Source: Parascedosporium putredinis (Eukaryota > Ascomycota > Sordariomycetes > Microascales > Microascaceae). From it: 64,000 nucleotides of DNA. Of the stretch, positions 12,447-26,000 are shown piece after piece. Below the pieces are notes generated by a model that was not told the DNA's origin, made no database searches, and was given only the letters and a program-made list of their open reading frames with translations. The position numbers and the translations under genes are program-made. The stretch is taken from the NCBI GenBank assembly GCA_949357655.1, contig CASHTG010000021.1, positions 1,178,001-1,242,000 of the forward strand, written 5' to 3'. Each line of letters begins with the position of its first letter. Position 1 is the first letter of the stretch.

Positions 12447-14771
12447 GCCAAAAGAGGAAGAGAGATCAAATGGATCAGAGACGACGCCCGTAGCACGGCG
12501 CAACACAAGCGCAGCGGAGGAGCAACGCTCGGGGGAGAGAAGAGCATGTCACTCTGGGCGGGCAGGACAGGCAAAAAGAGACATTTTCGGGGGCAGGATG
12601 GGCCCAGCCCTGGAAGCATGTCAGCATGCAAGCATGCAAAGCAGCCAATATTGATGTGACGCGAGGAGAAAGGGAAGGATTCATCAGAGAGTGGACTGGT
12701 AAAATTGCACGTAGGCGTTGGGGCCGCGCCAACGCCATCCCGGCCTCTCTCTCTCTCAGCGGCTGAGCAAAGAGCCTGCATGGCTGCATGGCTGCGGCGT
12801 TTTTAGTCTTCAACGAGCGATGTACCGAAGCTTGGCTGACGGAGGACCCCACGCGCGTCCTGCCCTACGGCCTTGGTTCCACTTTTTAAAGAAGCGCTGA
12901 GATTACTGATTAGTTGTTTTCCTTCTTTTCGGGGGATCAAGCCCATGAGGACTTGTAGAAAGCGGAGGGTGGTGATGGTAACGCCAACGGCGCCGGAGTT
13001 CTGACGGTCAAGACCTGCCGAAGACCCGCTCGCGTGCTCTTTTTGCGTCTGGGCTCTCTTGTTATCATTCAATGTTCTCTTGGGATCCCACTCTTTCCCC
13101 CTCCTCCATTCGCGGATGGCGGCTTGATCGTCTGCCGCATAGCCCCCAAGGCGGTTGGCCTCAGCCCCTCCCTTGCTCGCTTCAGTCAAAACTGGGTTCG
13201 TCGCTTTGCGGGTGCCCAACTGCGCTGGCGTTGGACAAAACGACATTGAACCCGTCTCAGCCACAGCCACGCAATTTGGCTTTTACTTGCATACTGGTCC
13301 TGTCGCTCTCGGGCTATTGATGCTCTAAATTTTGCCAACTATCGTCAGCCCCCAAAAACTAGCGTTCCACATCGAGCCTCGAGCTCACTGGCCCTCTCGG
13401 TGCGTGTGTATCTTTTGAATTGAAGCGCAAAAGGGAGAAAAAGAAGAAGACGAAAGAAAAAGAACTCGGAAGACAACATAGAAAAGGGAAGAAAAGTTTG
13501 CCTCAACGGATTTTTGCTTTGGGATCACTGCGATCCTGCTCAAGTTTCAAGTGGACCTGTCAACAGGGGCAAGGGACCTCCTTGAATGTTCTTGGCCTTG
13601 ACAGCCCCAGCCTCGTTCGTTGATCCTATTCCATCCCAACACGTATACTATGTCCAATCTTTCAACACAAGTTGCGAGGTCGGACGAGGGCAAAAAGAGA
13701 GAGAGGAAAAGTGCCGAATGATCAATTGTAATCGACAGACCCAGCAGAATTTTATTTTATTTTATTGTATCTCTCTCCGTCGTGTCGACCACCGCGCACT
13801 GAGAAGCCACTCGGGTGCGGGGATGCTCTGCCCGGGCGGGCTTTAAATGTACATCAAGCCCTGCCTTGCGAAACCTCCACTTTGTAATTCTTTTCGACTC
13901 CAGGTCCACGTAGCCTCGCCGTCTTCCTCTCGACGCCTTCTCTTCCTCTTTGCTCACTCGCACTCTCGGGCAGCATGTTGAGCAGGATGCGTACGTCAGC
14001 TCGAGGAAGACGGCTTATCCTATCTCTCTTGTGATTTGCTGCCGACGATGCTGCTGTCGTCAACCTCAATCCGATCTGACCTCCATCCTCAGAAGCAGGC
14101 TGGTGTGAACACGAATCAATCTGTTCTGACTTTATTGTTGCACTCTAGGTCCGCTTAACATAATAGTGTACATGGAATAGATCAATTAGATCCCTCCAGA
14201 ATTGATCTAAATGGTATAGGCAAGTAGGTCTCCTGAACGGAAAGGGGACGGTCCCACGATGCTTTCCCTCGACTGTAACCGTTCGTGCTTCTACAACCGA
14301 ACTTCTTGCTCACCCTCTATATACCAGAGTATCTTTTTACTCTCTTGATCACGATTCCGTAGCTATAACTCAAGATCCAAGTTGCAACCGTAATTTGTAT
14401 AGTTCGAGTCGTAGACGAAGCCCGGATTCTTCTTAGTGATGAACGAAAGAAGGAAAAGAAGGAAAAGAGAGGGACCCCTATAGAGTGAGGTAGGTAGCTG
14501 GTTAAGAAGCTGGTATCCTTGATATGTCCATATCCATTGGAACTTGAATCTTTTTCATTAGCTGCAACGAGCTAGCAACCGTCTTGCGGTCTTCAGATGA
14601 CTGACCTCAGGGACTTGCTACTGGATCATCTTGTAACCGTTGCTCGACCGTTGCATGGCCATCATCTAAGGGTTTCCTAGGTCCTGCAGTCCATACCCTA
14701 TGGTTGATTTCCATTGCATCCAGGGAAGGCCGTGCCGTGCAGACTCGGAGTCTCGGTAGACACCCGATGCG

Positions 14772-14772
<1 letters not shown>

Positions 14773-14802
<30 letters not shown>

Positions 14803-14830
14803 TTTGCCTCGCTTTGCCTCGCTTTGCCTC
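14773..14830. repeat. (TC)n microsatellite followed by three copies of a 10-mer
   Basis: A TC tract at 14773-14793 runs via TTTCTCTC into GCTTTGCCTC, repeated exactly three times (14801-14810, 14811-14820, 14821-14830). Confidence 0.95.
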
Positions 14831-17800
14831 TCGGCGTCTTCTCCATCTCTCACCCTTCCGACCGATTTGAGTCTCTGCGCCCGCCATTCCCAGCATTGAA
14901 CTCATTCCACACTTGAAAGCCTGCGAGAGATAGGTAGGGTCATCTTCGCAATCTGCACATCTCGCTCCTCCACACATCACACGCTCCCATGTCGGTAAAC
15001 TGAGATACCGGGCCTTGCTTGTTTTTCTTGCATCTCGCCTCCCCCTCGGCGAAACGCAAGGTTTGGACCGGGAGCTAAGCACCTATGAATTTCTGGTTCT
15101 CCGCGAGGCCCATCGCTTCTGTCGTGGCTGTATCCTATGCTAGTCCGTGGGGACGGAAGAGAGCCGTCCTCGGCCCGTAGCTGTAGAAAACGGAAAATAG
15201 CGACCGCGATCGCATCTGAGCTGGCTAGCTGCGGGGATGAACGATGTTTGGCGGGCATGGGGAGTGATGGTTCTAGCATTGGGCACCCCAACGTTGCCTG
15301 TGGTCGCTCCTGCTTTCCCTTTCCAACGCAACAGATCCTTGATTGGAAAAGAGCATCCCGTCTGCCCTCACGAAAGGGAATGGGCCAGGACCTGGATTGT
15401 AGTGCTTGCGAGATGCAAGGGCACCTAACCACGAGGACGATCAAGACAAGGAGCCGAACCGGCCAGAGCAAGTTTCGCCCACCAACGGCTGAGAGCAAGA
15501 GCTGAGGGTCGTGTAAACACAATCCTAGGGGTTTGTTCTCCTCATAATATGAGGGATAAGAAATGGATTGATTCTTTCGCGGATGAAAGAAAAAAAAAAA
15601 AAAGAACATACAACACCGGGGATTCGCTGGTCGTCACCGACCCAACTACTAGTCCGGCGCTTCGCAGCTTGTGTACAGGGGAGCGGACGGGACCCTCAAT
15701 TATCTGCGAGCTATGGTCGTATGTATCAGGTCATGCCGGTAATTCAGTTGATAAGGCGCACGCAATGTCTCGAAGGATATGTGGTTGAACGCTGAGCCAG
15801 AACCTGTGATGGCGACACTTCAGCCTGTGAACCCTGGGAGGGAGGCCGGCACTAGCAAGCTCGTTCCCGTCCCGATATTTCTAGAGAATGATATACACGG
15901 TTAGCTAACTTGAAAAGAGTTAAAGAGGCCCAGGGCCAAAAGAAAACCGCAAGACGCTCGCTGTACGCAATGTGCCATGGCCATCAAACCGGTTTTCACA
16001 AACCAAGGTTAAACAACAAGAAAGACTGTGAGACAGACAGTCACTCCTCCGGTGCCCTCTCCCGGCTGGCGCCTCTTTCTGCCACCAGAGATCACGCACC
16101 CACAATCAATGTTCGAAGGGGGTTATCGTTCATGATGGGGTTCGGCGGCGGCGGGCCTTCCCGTGCTTGGCTAGAACTCTTTGGAGTCACACAATAGAGG
16201 CAAGTGTTGGAGGATAAGTCGACTGCATCTTTGCAGGATCGAGAGGGCGAGGGGCTCACACCTTGCAGGAAGACCTATGCCGTAAGCCATGGTGGCTTGA
16301 TGGCCGGACACGTCTCATCTATACACTTTGGCTTCCCGCGGTAGGTGAGAACATGAGCAAGGAGGATCCCGGAGAACTGGAATCGTTGCTCTGTCGATGG
16401 TAGTTATCGCGCTATCGCGTCTTTTGTGGATGAACTTGCACTTTCAACATACATCTATGTAAGACAGAGGAAGCTTGCTTCTCCTCGTCAAGCAAGTTGT
16501 CCCGGGAATGAACAACAGCAGGCAGTACAGTTAATGTTTGGGGGTTCATCGGGACGGGTCCCGTTCTTTCCTTCCAGTCGTCCCAGTGCCGAGTTTGGTC
16601 CCACCGGGCAAAAGTCAAGACTGATCTCGCAACAGCATCTCTTGTCCGAGTGCGGCCTGATAGCTATGATAGATTGAAACTGGGCGAGGGGTAACGCGGA
16701 GTAAGTTTGGCCATGGCTGTTGCAAGGTTTTCCGAAGAGTGGGTAGTAGGTGGATTGAGCCGTGGAGTTGGGATACGCGTCAGCCAAAGCTTGATCAGTG
16801 ATCAACACAAAGATCTAATGGATGGATCAAAGATTCGGCTCCTGAGCCCTTCACCTACTCATTCGGCTGCCTACTTCATATGTACACTAGGTTACACTAG
16901 ATTGTGGATAGTCGGGATTCACCTTGCTTTTCCCTCTTTCATTTTGAATGGAACAGTCTACGCCAATGCAATATGCCTTGGTACGTCAGAAGTGGGCATC
17001 CTAAACACTGTTCGAACCTTCGAAGCGGGAGAGGGAAGCCGTAGAATGCTCCTTACCGTCCCACGTGCCTGGCCCTAGTGTAAAGGCTCGAAAAGGGGGA
17101 GGTTATTGGCCTGAAATGTGTCTAGCACATCACTCTTTCTGAAGACTTGGCGCTGATCGTCCTGATCCTTTCTAGTTTCTCGGGATCCTCTGGGGCTTCT
17201 TCGAGTTTAGCCCGCTTGGTCAAACTCAAAGAAGATGGAGCACCAACTCTCCAAGCTGGCCCTCTCTCCACCAGCCACAAAGATACAAAGATGGAAGCCT
17301 CCCCTGATTTGGACTGTTGAGACGTCGTTGCTTTTGCTCCGAATTTCCACTGACGCAGGGGAGATCGGCACGACTCATCCCCACTCCTCCTCCTCCTTCC
17401 CCCTCGCCGCGATACAAAGCTTTCGTGCCGGTGGACTCCCAAGGTTAGGGAAAACAGTCTTGCGACCATGACTTCACCCTCGTCTTCTGTGTAAGTGACC
17501 GAGGACAGCAGCGGCAGCGCTCAAGTCCACAACGAATTCTGGGCTGCTTCGATTTCAACACGTTCAAAAGTACAACAGTCAACAAGGGAATGAAGTCTTT
17601 TGGCTCGCTCTGTTAAGCATGATGGCGGACGCCGAGTGGCGGGCGGTCAACTAGCTAGGCTCAACGACGACATGATAGAGAAAATAAAACGGGAGGGAAG
17701 CCAAGGGACGGGCTCATTCCACCAACAATGATGAAGCTCAGATGGCGGATGATCTGGCCCAAGGCTCTTTTCTGATAGACCCCAAGCTCAAATACGGAGT

Positions 17801-19230
17801 GTTCCTCATTCTTTTCTAGGCGGCGGGACTCGGGCAGGGCAGCCGGAAGGGCTTTGTAGGGTTTCTCAATGCTGGTTCATGGAGGGTGAATGGTTCCCGA
17901 TTTTCACCTGTTGCCAGGCTCATACTTGTACTCTTCACCCTCCGCTCACAACGAAAGGATATTATGAGGAGACGGTGATGATTTGGGGCTATTTTCGTCT
18001 ACACTAAAAGCCAATTTTCAGATGCAGGGATAAAGGGCACCGTTTGGGTGGTGAGGTTGCATCAAAGGCATCCTTGTTATCTGCGAATCGACCTGTGGTC
18101 CCTCGCTTGTTCTTGACAAGGTTCAATGACTTCTGAGTTGCTGACGAGCAGTTCGATTTCCATTCCACCGGTGTCCATTCTCCCTTTCCTGCTATCCGGT
18201 TCTCTTCCTACACTGTCCCTCCTACCAGAGAATCAGCACGTTTACCTTTTGAGATTTGAATCAATTTGATGGGATCAAAGGCATCAGCGTGACGCTCCTG
18301 AAAGCATAAACCCGTGCGGGCACAGATCACAGACCAGTTGAGGCTTAGCTCGAACCGAGAACGGACGGTTCAAGCTATTTGGCCTGGCAAGCCTAGCGAG
18401 TGTGACAATGTGAATACCTGAAGGCGGACAAACCCAAGATCCCAGGGCCCGACTCGTATCAATTGGCGGACTCCACACCCCCAAAAATATGACGTTCCAT
18501 TGATTGTACGAGTAGGGCAGGCAAGGCGAACATTGATTCGGACGGACACGAGCATGAGTACAGAGTACTTCGTATTTCTCGCGCCGCGCAGGGAGTTTGG
18601 GGCGTCGAAGTGTCCAGTTGCCAGTCTCTTGGTGGGCGCGAGGCCGATTGGAAGATTGGAAGCACGCAATGGGTACGGTACGGTACCTCAGTAATGTGCC
18701 CCCTTTGCCCCTTCCCCTTTTCAAATGTTCAAATGTCCCTTCTCCTTCCATCTTCTTTTCGTGGCTCCACTTCTCGGGTTGTGAGGAACGGGATAACTGC
18801 CATTGTCGCATTATGAATTATGCTTGTCCAACGACGCCGGCGATCCTTTGGACGCATCCATGCATTGCGTTTAATGTTGCCATTGACAGCGTGCGGGACT
18901 GGACCAAGCTCTGTGTTTCTCCCTTGATCAAACAGTGACTCTGCGAGCTGGCTTTTAGGTTGAGAAGGAAGGCGTATCTACCGAGGTAGTGTACCGAGTA
19001 TCTTTGCACCGTGAGAAGCATGCACTCGCTCTGTAATACTCGTCGTTGTTGCGGGTGGACAAGCTTTTGAGTCTCGCCCATTTTCACCCCTTATCGACGG
19101 ATGGAGATTGATCCATTCAATGTCTTGGCTCTTGGGAAATGGCCCTAGCCTAGCAGACAGAGTTGACTTTTGACTTTTGTGAACCAAGTGCCATCGCACC
19201 TTGACACACTTCAATTTCTTTCTAGTCTTC

Positions 19231-19249
19231 TTTTTTTTTTTTTTTTTTT
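19231..19249 (+). repeat. Poly(T) run of 19
   Basis: Nineteen consecutive T after TTCTTTCTAGTCTTC. Read on the minus strand it is an A19 tract. Confidence 0.95.
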
Positions 19250-20589
19250 CATCTTCATTTCCCTCCCTCGCTGATTCCTTTCCCCTCACTTCACGAGCAA
19301 GCCACTCCATTCGAAGCAGGGCCCTAGCTTCGTCAACTGCCCGCTGGGGGATTAATTTATAAATACGGCGGGAGCCGAATGGGCCTGGCCAATCTCGCAC
19401 GGGAGGGGCGGGAATGTACCGACCACCGGGAACCCGCCACCAGACACACTGACAACCGACACGAAGCGAGCTGCCAGCCCTCAAGATCAAGTCAGTTGGA
19501 GTGCCTCAGTGGATGGGCCCCTCCAAGGCGTCTTACCTCTTTGTACTGGGTACAAAAGCCCAGGAGCTGACCCATTCCTCTCTGCAAAAGCCCCTGCCCC
19601 TGGCCTCCAATAGGAACTTTGAATGGAACGAGCGCCGCCCAGGTATTATTGATCGCTGAAGTAAGAATAGAAACAGAACGACGGCGGAAGAGTTTTGACC
19701 GTCGGCATTGCAAGTGGGCACCCTCGTTTCCCACCTCTGGACGACGAGCCCACCTTGTCCACCCATCGCATGATGCTTGACATCAGCTTCGAGAGCAGTA
19801 CTTGTAAAGAGCGAGCTCATCTCAAAACCTAGTGTAGGTGTCGCGAAGGTGATACCCCCTCGCCTCGCCGGCTTATCAACCTGTGAGCCATTGAGATGTG
19901 TCGTGAAGGTACCCGTCTTTGTCTCAATCCAAATGGGCTGGTCTTGGAGGGCAGTTCGGCCAGAATTGCGCCAAATCAAACCGTGCCTGCCGCCTCCCGT
20001 GTCTAAGACGCCTCCTCCGCTCCGCTCGTTTGCTGGCACGCATCACGATGTGGTTGATGGGTTGACAAGGAAGGCGCCACCTTCCCCTCCCCCAATCCCA
20101 GCATCCCAGCCCACGCAGTTTTCTTGTCCACACGCCCCCTGCCCCTTCCTTGCCTCCACTTCCACCCTATTAGCGGCGCCCCTTCCCCAGATCTTTTTTT
20201 TTTTTTTTCACTTGTAGTATGTATTATAGCGTACTTTTTGGTGATGCGTTGGTGCAAATTCTCTTCCCATTCATGTCTGCCGCCGATCCTGTCTGTTCGT
20301 TCCTTTGCGCGCCCCCTTCACCCTTGACTTCCTCCACTGATGCAGGCTCGATTCGAGGCCCACAGTCCAAGACCCTCCCCACGTGCTTGTGTACCCTCGT
20401 CCCAATCTAAGCTTATATCCATCCCTCTCCCCCTTCTGGACTGCAAGTTCCTCCCACTCCCATCCTGCCATCAAACCTATTTCCGCACCGCCCCTCGTCA
20501 ACGCGCGCGTGCCCTCCTGGCTTTTTCGACGCCTTTCCCTCCCTTCCCCCGAGCGAGAGGTGGACTAGGACGACGAACAAACCGCGATC

Positions 20590-22279
20590 ATGGGGTTCCT
20601 TCAGAATGGCCGTGGCCTCGCCAGCTACCTTGTTATGCCCAACACCTTTCAGGCCCGACGGTTCATAGTCCTCGGATCCATGGTCTCGCTTCTTCTGCTC
20701 ATCGCCCTCTGGAACCAATTCTCCGTAGATGGGCCGTATCGTCATGCGCACCACCCGCCCCCGCCCCCGCCACGGCCGCACGCCGCCGGAGGACACGCCC
20801 CGCCGGAACCCGGCTCGCACAAGGCCCCTCCACCCCCACGGGGAAGCGCCCGAACCCCTTCACTAACCCTCTCGACGAGGTCCGCCAGACGCCAGCTTCC
20901 ATCCGCCAGGACCCTCTCTGCTCGTTCCACCCAGATACCAGCAAGATCGCCGTCGTCATGAAGACGGGCGCGACGGAATCCTTTGCCAGGTTGCCCACGC
21001 AGTTCATGACGACTCTGCGGTGCATACCCGACTACCTCGTTTTCTCGGACCGGAAGGAGACGATCGCCGGTATCCAGGTCATGGATACGCTGGACGCCGT
21101 TCTCCCCAAGGCCATGGAGGGCAACGCCGACTTTGACCTCTACCGGGTTCAGGCCTCGTGCGCCATCGATCAAGGCCCCTGCACCAGCGCCCTCGACCGC
21201 GCCGAGATGGGCTGGAACCTCGACAAGTACAAGAACATCCACATGGCCGAAAAGACGTGGAAGATGCTTCCCGACAAGGACTGGTATCTCTTTGTCGATG
21301 CCGATACCTATGTTTCCTGGAACACTCTCACCCCGTGGCTCGAGCGACTTGACCCGAGCAAAAGCTGTACCTCGGGAGCGTGGCCCTCCTCGGCGACATT
21401 GCCTTTGCTCACGGCGGTAGCGGCTACCTCATGTCCCGTGCCGCCATGAAAGACCTTATCGGAGGACACCCCGGTCTGGCCAATCGGTACGACGAAGACA
21501 TGCACAACTACTGCTGCGGTGACGCCGTTTTTGCCAAGGCCGTCCGAGATACCATCGACGTCAACGTTACGGGCGTGGTATGTTTTACTTTCTTCTTTTT
21601 CTTTTTTTTCTTTTCTCTTTTGCCATCTCCTAGGTGAATTCTAATTCTAACCCATATATCGCGCACAGTGGCCCACCATCAACGGCGAGAAGCCCTTCAC
21701 TCTTCCCTACGGCGACTCGCACTGGTGCCATCCCATCGCCACGATGCACCACATGAGCCCCGAGGAGATCTCCACATTTTGGGAGTTCGAGACACAATTC
21801 TACGCCGACGAGGCAGCCGAGGCCTCCCGGAAAGACGCGGACAAATTCGTGCCCTCCCCATCCTCGCCAAGGATATCTATCGAGAATTCTTCGCCTCCCG
21901 ACTTCTTCCCCGGCGCAACGACTGGGACAACTTGAGCGACGCCCGAACATATATCAACATGACGGACACGAGGTGGTCAGATGGCGAACGCGAGGGAGCG
22001 TACGCGGACTCGAAAAAGAAGACGCCGCAGGACAAGATTGCGCACCAGTCGTTCGAGACGTGTCGCGAGGCGTGTGAGGTGAATGAGCGATGCCTCCAGT
22101 TCAGTTTCAAGGCCGGCCGCTGCCGTATCGACTTTTCCATGAAACTGGGCAAGCCGCAACCAACCAAGGAGGACACGAAACCGCAGGACCGCATCTACTC
22201 GGGGTGGATGGTGTCTAGGATCACGAAATGGGTCGATGACCACCAAACTTGCAAGCTCACCTACTGGCCAACCCCTTAG
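20590..22279 (+). CDS. GT31-type glycosyltransferase with C-terminal PAN-like module
   Basis: A type II Golgi/ER membrane enzyme that is probably a hexosyltransferase of the Fringe/galactosyltransferase class (GT31). Start ATG 20590 gives a short cytoplasmic part and the signal anchor FIVLGSMVSLLLLIALW. A Pro-rich stem follows. The catalytic part contains CIPDYLVFSDRKE, the metal-binding DxD motif in YLFVDADTYVSWNTL, HGGSGYLMSRAAM and YCCGDAVFAKAV. The intron is 21578-21668 (donor GTATGT, phase 0). After it come WPTINGEKPFTLPYGDSHWC and DWDNLSDARTYINMTDTRW. The end has a Cys-rich PAN/apple-like stretch (CREACEVNERCLQFSFKAGR). One base is missing at CCCCC 20833-20837, at AAAA 21360-21363 and near 21843-21848. 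With these the two exons give 533 residues. The donor and acceptor sugars are unknown. Confidence 0.9.
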
Positions 22280-23075
22280 GTACGAAACTAAAGGGAAGCG
22301 GGTCTCAGATGGCGTTTTCGTCCTCACGCTCGCATTATTCATTGCTTTTCGACTCCCTCTTCAAAGAGAACATCACCCACCACCACCCTCCCGTGCCCAC
22401 GTTTTTGGGGGCACCTCGTTGATCCCGGTCTCCGATAGGCCAGGGCCCGAGCTGGTATATAATCTGTTTCCTTGTTCTTTTTTTTTTTTCGCCAGATATC
22501 CTACTTTTTATACTCTTTTTCTTCTTTGGCTTAATTAGGGAGCTCATTGGTTTGGCAAGGTGTGGCGTTTATAAGGGAATTTTTGTCTGGCGGCGTTTCG
22601 GCGACTTATGGGATTGCCGTCACGCTTTGATAGAGTTAATCGTCTCCATGTATCATTATTTATAGAAGAAAGCCTATGCAGTTATGTCTTTGGACTTGAA
22701 AACTCCCCAGTAATACTTGTACATCCCGAGCTAGAACGCTGGAATACTGGGCTGTTGATGGTTTGAATATGGTCCCATGTTGCAGGGCTATTCACCAATT
22801 CCTCTGGTCACGAGATTTGTTTCCGCATCTTCGCTTCGGGTTCCTTGCTCTACTCCCACGGCACTCTTTTACATCCGATACAACCGATGGATGGGCACCG
22901 AGAGGAAGGCGTCAAGTTTACATGAACTGTTTAACGAGAGACTTTGCTTGTCTCTTCTGCACCGCGGATGAGGACTTTGCTGGCACTCTTCTCTTTGGCT
23001 AGACGCTGATGGCATCTCCGAGGGTTTCTTACCTCCCTCCCTGTTCGTCCATCTGTTCTTTTCTGTTGCTTTCCC

Positions 23076-23092
23076 TTTTTTTTTTTTTTTTT
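23076..23092 (+). repeat. Poly(T) run of 17
   Basis: Seventeen consecutive T in a pyrimidine-rich stretch. Confidence 0.95.
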
Positions 23093-26000
23093 ACTGACTT
23101 GGGCTTCACGACTTTCGGCCTAGTCCACTTCCAGTCTTGGGGACTTGGCGGAGAGTGCCCCCTCGAGTCGCCCCGCGCTAAAAACACCTCAGGGCAAACT
23201 TTTGAAAACAAACTAGCTCGCAACGCTAAAGAAGAGGTGTGATGCAAGGAAGGGCGACAGGTGTGCTGTTGGATGTTTCCCACGCACGGGAGAAACTAGT
23301 CGGGACAGCTTTTCACGTCGTGCTGTGACTTTTGAACAGAGGCTTCAGTGTTCCTGATTTGCAGCGTCGGTCTCGCAATCTCGGCGAGACGGAGGACGGA
23401 TGTGGTTCTCAGTGTTACTCTCGAGCTGCATGTGCAGTGCTCAGAGCTGAGGCCCCCGCAGAGGGAAGGACATGTACTCGGTACGCGGGCGAGTAGACCA
23501 GGGGGAAGGCCCACTGAAAATGCAGCTAGCCCGCTGGTCCGCTCTTCACGATAGGAGCTATAGTAGAAGCCCGGCCTGAGGTGTGGTGTGGTGTGGATGG
23601 GACGGAAATGGGAGCGGTTTTCCGCACTACATGGATGAAATTGATGCTTAAAGACAGTGAACGCTTCGAAGAACCAAAAGCTAGCTTTGATGGGCAACTG
23701 TAGGTCCTCGTTGGGCCAGTTCTGTCCATGAAAATGAACCCTGGATAATGATAGCTGAGGGGTTAGTGTGGGGGTTCGGTTGGAGTTGAAGCTAAAGACG
23801 CTGGACGACGCCATCTTGCTTTCGTCGACTCTCGACGCCTCGTCCCCAAGCGACGTGGGTAGTCACGCATGCGTTCGTGCCCTCAAGAAGCGGGGGGACT
23901 CTTCCCTCGTCTTCACTGAAAGCTTGACGTGATGCCAAGCACCCTCTCCCACTCATCTGAGGGGAGGGGCGGAGAATTAATTTTCTGCTGTCGGAAACTC
24001 GGCCGACCCACGTCCACGTCCTTGTGGAGGAGAGCCAAGACGGCGAATAGATTTTTCCGGTCTTTGTTTCGCCGTTTTCTGAACCAGAGGCGTCCACCAA
24101 AAAAATCCAGGAGATTGTGGAAAAACGAGGGTGCTTATCTTTTGTGCACAGTTGCTTGGCAAGCTTGGGTTTCCGAGAACGAGTTGGCTCGCAGCCGTCC
24201 ACCCCAAGCACTGAGAATCGAGTGTGTCTTTGGAGGACCCCTGTCGCCATGCCCATGGTGTCTGTCCCCTTGTTGTACCATTGAACCTCAATGTTAATCC
24301 CAACCCATGTCCCTCTTTGACAGGGGATTGGCACGAGACCAAAAATAGCTACTCAGTCACATCAAGGTAACGGTGCAGTAGGATCGACTGAGGAAACAAT
24401 TGCCTGGAGAGCAAAGGAGCGACAGGAGCGATAGGCTAGAGGGATTGGAATTAGAGCTGAGACAAGTCTCTGCTCCGAGATCGAGCTTGCCTAGGTCCCC
24501 TTGGCCCTGGTGCAATCTTGGGTCTGCCCCCGTGAGCGTTTGCAAGCAAAGCAAGAGTTCAGAGCTCATGAGCAATTCAATGTCCGGTCTTGGTGCCAAC
24601 ATATTCATCAAAAGGCGATATCGGCTCAGAATCTGGCCAGGCTAGCCTTTGGTCTCACGCCTGCCCTCGAATACGAGGGCACCAAACCCCTGGCCCCCGT
24701 CTCTCAGCATGCAAGGACCCCGGTCGGCATCCACGCCAAAAAGGGCTGGGAATCTTAGCTTCCATCTTTCACACAATTTTTCCCCCACTAGCAAGCGGCG
24801 AAAGCATCCACGCCCCCTTTGGTGCTTGGGGAGCATTGGGGATTTTTGGGCGGGGTACGTCAAAGGACAAAAGGCACCGGCCGGCCGCATCCCTATGTAG
24901 ACCACACACGTCCCCAAGACAGAACATGGAGCGAGAAAGATATTGGGGAGTTGGCTCTTGGGTGCATCCGTCGAACAGGGTGGTACTCGGTCCGGAGATT
25001 TCGGAACTCGCCATGGACGCCGCCCCAGATAGCCTTTAGGTTGGTGGAAATTCCCTTCCCCCATCTCGAGAGTGAAGGGGAGGCCGCAGAGCCGCGGCTT
25101 GGATTTATAGGCCCTGAGGGTGGGAATGGCGGACATCGATCACTGATCCCCGAAACATCGCCCTCACTCCTTCACGGGTCTCCCAGGTCGCGCCGCCCTG
25201 GTGGGCCAACGGCGAGGGAGCTGGGCGGGGTCGTAACTTGGAGCGAAAGCAAGATGCGGTAGCGAGAATATCCCGACCTTCATCAACAGCTATTCAAGGA
25301 TGAAGTGGAACCCGGACCCTTTACGAGGGTGGAAGGCGGGACGGGATAAACGGGGGTACCGGCTGCAAAGCGGCAACAAGGTCCTCGGTGGGGCCGGGCG
25401 TAGAAGCCGGAGGCGGCGGAAGCGCACGGAGACTTGGGACTAAGGCAACGACACCGTACGGCCGGGAGAGTGTGAATCGCCCGTCTCTCGTAAAATATGG
25501 TACGTGAAACTCACACATGCTTGTGCCTGAGGGGGACATGCCTACATTCCTCTGTCCGTATTTTTGGTGCTGGACATCAGGGCCTACCTATGTTCATTCT
25601 AGAAAAGGTAGGTGCAGGTCCTATGGCCACGTGTACGAAGAGGCTTGCAAGTCGCAATGGATGGTTTAGTACGTGTGATGCGAGGTTCGCACCGATCAGG
25701 ATGCGCGATGTCCAACGTTGAGTCGAAACCGTGGGGCATGGCTAGCTGGGGAACGAGTGTGAAGAACCAAATGCATATCATCAGATATACGGGCCACCCT
25801 CTTTTGGGGGCAGGACAAGACGTAGAGCGTCGAGGGTTTTGTGTGACGGTTGTTTCCGTTGTCTTGTTTCCACAGTCAACTCCAAGCAATACCCATTTCC
25901 CCTGCTTGACGAGGCAGGATGCCTCTAATGCCAACAATCAGGAGGTCTGAGAACACTTCCGAGATGAGGGAGACCTTTCTCTGGAGGTCGCGTCATGTAA

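Larger units (their letters stand above)
11532..20589. other. 9-kb divergent gap without a recognisable gene
   Basis: It lies between the start of the membrane-protein gene and the start of the GT31 gene. I checked both strands and found open frames up to about 210 codons (such as 14977-15609 minus), none with family motifs, signal peptides or consistent third-position G/C. Simple repeats are common: (GA)n at 12430-12446, (TC)n at 14773-14793 followed by the 10-mer GCTTTGCCTC three times, T19 at 19231-19249 and T15 at 20194-20208. Long leaders, non-coding RNA or lost genes remain possible. Confidence 0.5.

Noticed and set aside
12803..13270. 155-codon minus-strand frame
   Set aside because: No recognisable domain and no coding-like third positions.
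14977..15609. 210-codon minus-strand frame in the first 9-kb gap
   Set aside because: No motif, no signal peptide and uneven composition including a poly-Phe start from a T run; likely chance.
23296..23814. 172-codon minus-strand frame in the second 9-kb gap
   Set aside because: No domain, and no support from splice sites or composition.
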